DNA of 64,000 nucleotides from Cellulophaga sp. HaHa_2_95 (GTDB lineage: Bacteria > Bacteroidota > Bacteroidia > Flavobacteriales > Flavobacteriaceae). A program made the position numbers and the translations under genes. The notes below the pieces were generated by a model. The model saw only the letters and a list, made by a program, of their open reading frames with translations. It searched no databases and had not been told where the DNA came from. Shown in pieces: positions 62,499 to 64,000 of the stretch. The stretch's first letter is position 1. The number at the start of each line of letters is the position of its first letter. The stretch covers positions 1,488,001 through 1,552,000 of the forward strand of contig NZ_CP058988.1 in assembly GCF_019278565.1 (NCBI RefSeq). The letters run 5' to 3'.

Positions 62499-63044
62499 AT
62501 GCAGAAAACCTCAGAACAATACGATGCTGTAATAGAAATATGTCGCGCTTTATTTTCTAAAAAGATGAAAGATTATGGTAGTGCATGGCGAATTTTACGA
62601 TTACCATCATTAACAGATCAGATTTTTATTAAAGCACAACGTATCCGTAGTCTTCAAGAGAACGAAGTGCGAAAGGTGGAAGAAGGAGAGCAGTCTGAGT
62701 TCATAGGAATAATTAATTATTCTATAATGGCATTAATTCAAATTGAAAAAGGAATTGCGGACCAACCAGATTTAAGTGTTGAAGAAGCGGTATCCTTATT
62801 TGATGCTCATGTGAATATAACAAAAACCTTGATGGAAAATAAAAATCATGATTATGGAGAAGCTTGGCGAGAAATGCGTGTTAGCTCTTTAACAGATCTG
62901 ATTTTGCAGAAATTATTGCGAGTGAAACAAATTGAAGATAATAAAGGGAAAACTTTAGTGAGTGAAGGTATTGATGCTAATTACCAAGATATGGTGAATT
63001 ATGCCGTATTTGCCATGATACACTTAACATCAAATTCTAAATAG
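62499..63044 (+). CDS. DUF1599 protein with two internal repeats
   Basis: A 181-residue soluble helical protein built of two copies of the same unit (about 18-80 and 111-176). Each has K/H-DYG (25-27, 118-120), AWR, SLTD (37-40, 130-133), K-x-x-R, and an INYSIMALI/VNYAVFAMI helix. DUF1599 has been linked, from genome context in phages, to nucleotide modification; the chromosomal role in Bacteroidetes is unknown. It starts the operon that continues with the DoxX-like gene, four bases on. Confidence 0.9.
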   Translation: MQKTSEQYDAVIEICRALFSKKMKDYGSAWRILRLPSLTDQIFIKAQRIRSLQENEVRKVEEGEQSEFIGIINYSIMALIQIEKGIADQPDLSVEEAVSLFDAHVNITKTLMENKNHDYGEAWREMRVSSLTDLILQKLLRVKQIEDNKGKTLVSEGIDANYQDMVNYAVFAMIHLTSNSK

Positions 63045-63048
63045 TAGC

Positions 63049-64000
63049 ATGAAGTACTTAGTTGGTTTCAGTAGAGTAGTTGTAGGAATATTATTTATAA
63101 TTAGTGGTTTTATTAAGTTGAATGATCCTGTGGGGTTTTCATTTAAGTTAGAAGAATATTTTAGTTTTGGAGTCCTCAACATGCCTCTCTTGGAACCGCA
63201 TGCCTTAGAGATTGCCATTTTTGTGGTAATCGTAGAGGTCTTACTAGGTGTTTTATTGCTTATAGGGTTTAGGCAAAGATTTACCATATTCAGTTTGTTA
63301 GCAATGATTATTGGTTTTACTTTTTTAACTTTTTATTCAGCATATTTTAATAAAGTAACAGATTGTGGTTGTTTTGGAGATGCCCTAAAACTAACTCCAT
63401 GGGAATCCTTTACGAAAGATATTATTCTGCTAATCTTAATCGTAATAATTCTTATGGGGAAACGTTATGTGTTGCCTATTTTTAGTCCTAGTTTTAATAG
63501 AATCATTACAGGGATATCACTAGCAGCATGTGTAATATTTGTCTATTATGTACTTAATCATTTACCAGCGATAGATTTTAGGCCTTATAAAATTGGTGCA
63601 AACATAGAAGAAGGCATGTCTGTGCCAGAGGGTGCTCCAAAAGCTATATTTGATTACGCTTGGAAGTTTAAGGTGAATGGAGAAGAAAAAGTAATTGTTA
63701 CCCAAGGAGATTATCCAACGGTTGACGGTGAGTTTATAGATGTAGAGACTACAGAAGTGCAGGCCGGATATGAACCTCCAATTCATGATTTTACCATAGA
63801 AAAAGATGGTGTAGATCATGCCTCAGAATTATTGCAGGAGCCTAAATTGGTTGTCGTTATTGCTTATAATTTGAATACGAGTACTTACAGTGCTTTTGAA
63901 GAGGTAAAAGAGCTTACGGATAAGGCAGTGAAGGCGGGTTATAAAGTTATTGGCATGTCTGCATCTAATGAAGATTATACTACTAAATTACTTAAAGAGT
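63049..64000 (+). CDS. DoxX-like/BT_3928-family membrane protein (cut by window edge)
   Basis: 317 codons are present, open to the window end. The N-terminal part is a four-helix DoxX/MauE-like membrane domain (FIISGFIKLNDPVGF, TFYSAYFNKVTDCGCFGDA with a Cys-x-Cys pair). It is followed by an extracytoplasmic part ending in a thioredoxin-like fold (LVVVIAYNLNTS, AGYKVIGMSAS). This layout is that of the BT_3928 family, often encoded before tpiA in flavobacteria. A role in redox or disulfide chemistry at the membrane is plausible but unproven. It begins four bases after the DUF1599 gene. Confidence 0.88.
   Translation, partial: MKYLVGFSRVVVGILFIISGFIKLNDPVGFSFKLEEYFSFGVLNMPLLEPHALEIAIFVVIVEVLLGVLLLIGFRQRFTIFSLLAMIIGFTFLTFYSAYFNKVTDCGCFGDALKLTPWESFTKDIILLILIVIILMGKRYVLPIFSPSFNRIITGISLAACVIFVYYVLNHLPAIDFRPYKIGANIEEGMSVPEGAPKAIFDYAWKFKVNGEEKVIVTQGDYPTVDGEFIDVETTEVQAGYEPPIHDFTIEKDGVDHASELLQEPKLVVVIAYNLNTSTYSAFEEVKELTDKAVKAGYKVIGMSASNEDYTTKLLKE

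Noticed and set aside
63030-63287. 85-residue minus-strand open frame at the end of the window
   Set aside because: It is antisense to the DoxX-like gene, whose membrane domain is clearly recognisable.

Overview
The window is a stretch of AT-rich, gene-dense chromosome from a member of the Bacteroidetes, almost certainly a (probably marine) Flavobacteriaceae species of the Cellulophaga/Maribacter/Zobellia kind. The evidence is: two secreted proteins ending in the type B sorting domain of the type IX secretion system; a transcription terminator Rho with a long disordered insert; families largely restricted to this phylum (DUF2911, DUF4293, DUF6588-like, DUF3667, BT_3928-like DoxX protein, fused SecDF); tRNA genes without encoded CCA; and repeated copies of the Bacteroidetes -7 promoter element TAnnTTTG in front of genes. 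No rRNA, CRISPR array, prophage, transposase or integrase was seen.

Layout. 1-8.6 kb: end of an unknown gene, a small lipoprotein, kdsA (Kdo synthesis), typA, a lipoprotein, polyphosphate glucokinase, an unusual membrane-Nudix fusion, ftsE, and a PAS histidine kinase. 8.7-15.5 kb: a cell-envelope block with a 1005-residue TPR protein, an outer-membrane beta-barrel, an OmpA-type protein and a PepSY membrane protein. 15.5-24 kb: YkgJ protein, ABC-F ATPase, mqo, an amidohydrolase lipoprotein, a FUSC membrane protein and a DUF2911 protein. 24-37.8 kb: asnB, gyrB, an outer-membrane barrel, a dCache-type histidine kinase with its receiver, a lipocalin-like lipoprotein, mdh, secDF. 36.6-40.1 kb (minus): ABC ATPase with a dead first half, GNAT, DUF192, lgt, yidD. 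40.1-42.8 kb: a decayed AraC-type regulator, then folE-cysS. 43-49 kb: two tandem type IX secretion cargo proteins, a FadL-like porin and a Ser/Arg-rich lipoprotein. 49-56.5 kb: proS, two identical tRNA-Glu genes, rpsT, a DUF2306 gene broken by one stop codon, an unrecognised lipoprotein plus two paralogous multi-pass membrane proteins in one operon, rho, DUF4293. 56.7-64 kb: metallophosphoesterase, truA with an MsbA-like exporter, the folP-cdaA-DUF3667 operon, a duplicated DUF1599 protein, and a truncated DoxX/BT_3928-like gene.

Most of the window is housekeeping: lipopolysaccharide and lipoprotein maturation (kdsA, lgt, yidD, secDF), translation (typA, proS, cysS, rpsT, tRNA-Glu, truA), malate oxidation by two routes (mqo and mdh), folate (folE, folP) and c-di-AMP signalling (cdaA). 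I did not find a clear-cut new defence or mobile system. The places most worth a second look are: the lipoprotein/paired membrane protein operon (51.8-54.0 kb); the Nudix gene fused to a domain reminiscent of small phage-associated proteins (5.6-6.4 kb); two genes caught in decay (DUF2306 and the AraC relic); and a recurring arrangement in which convergent genes share a 4-base palindrome holding both stop codons.
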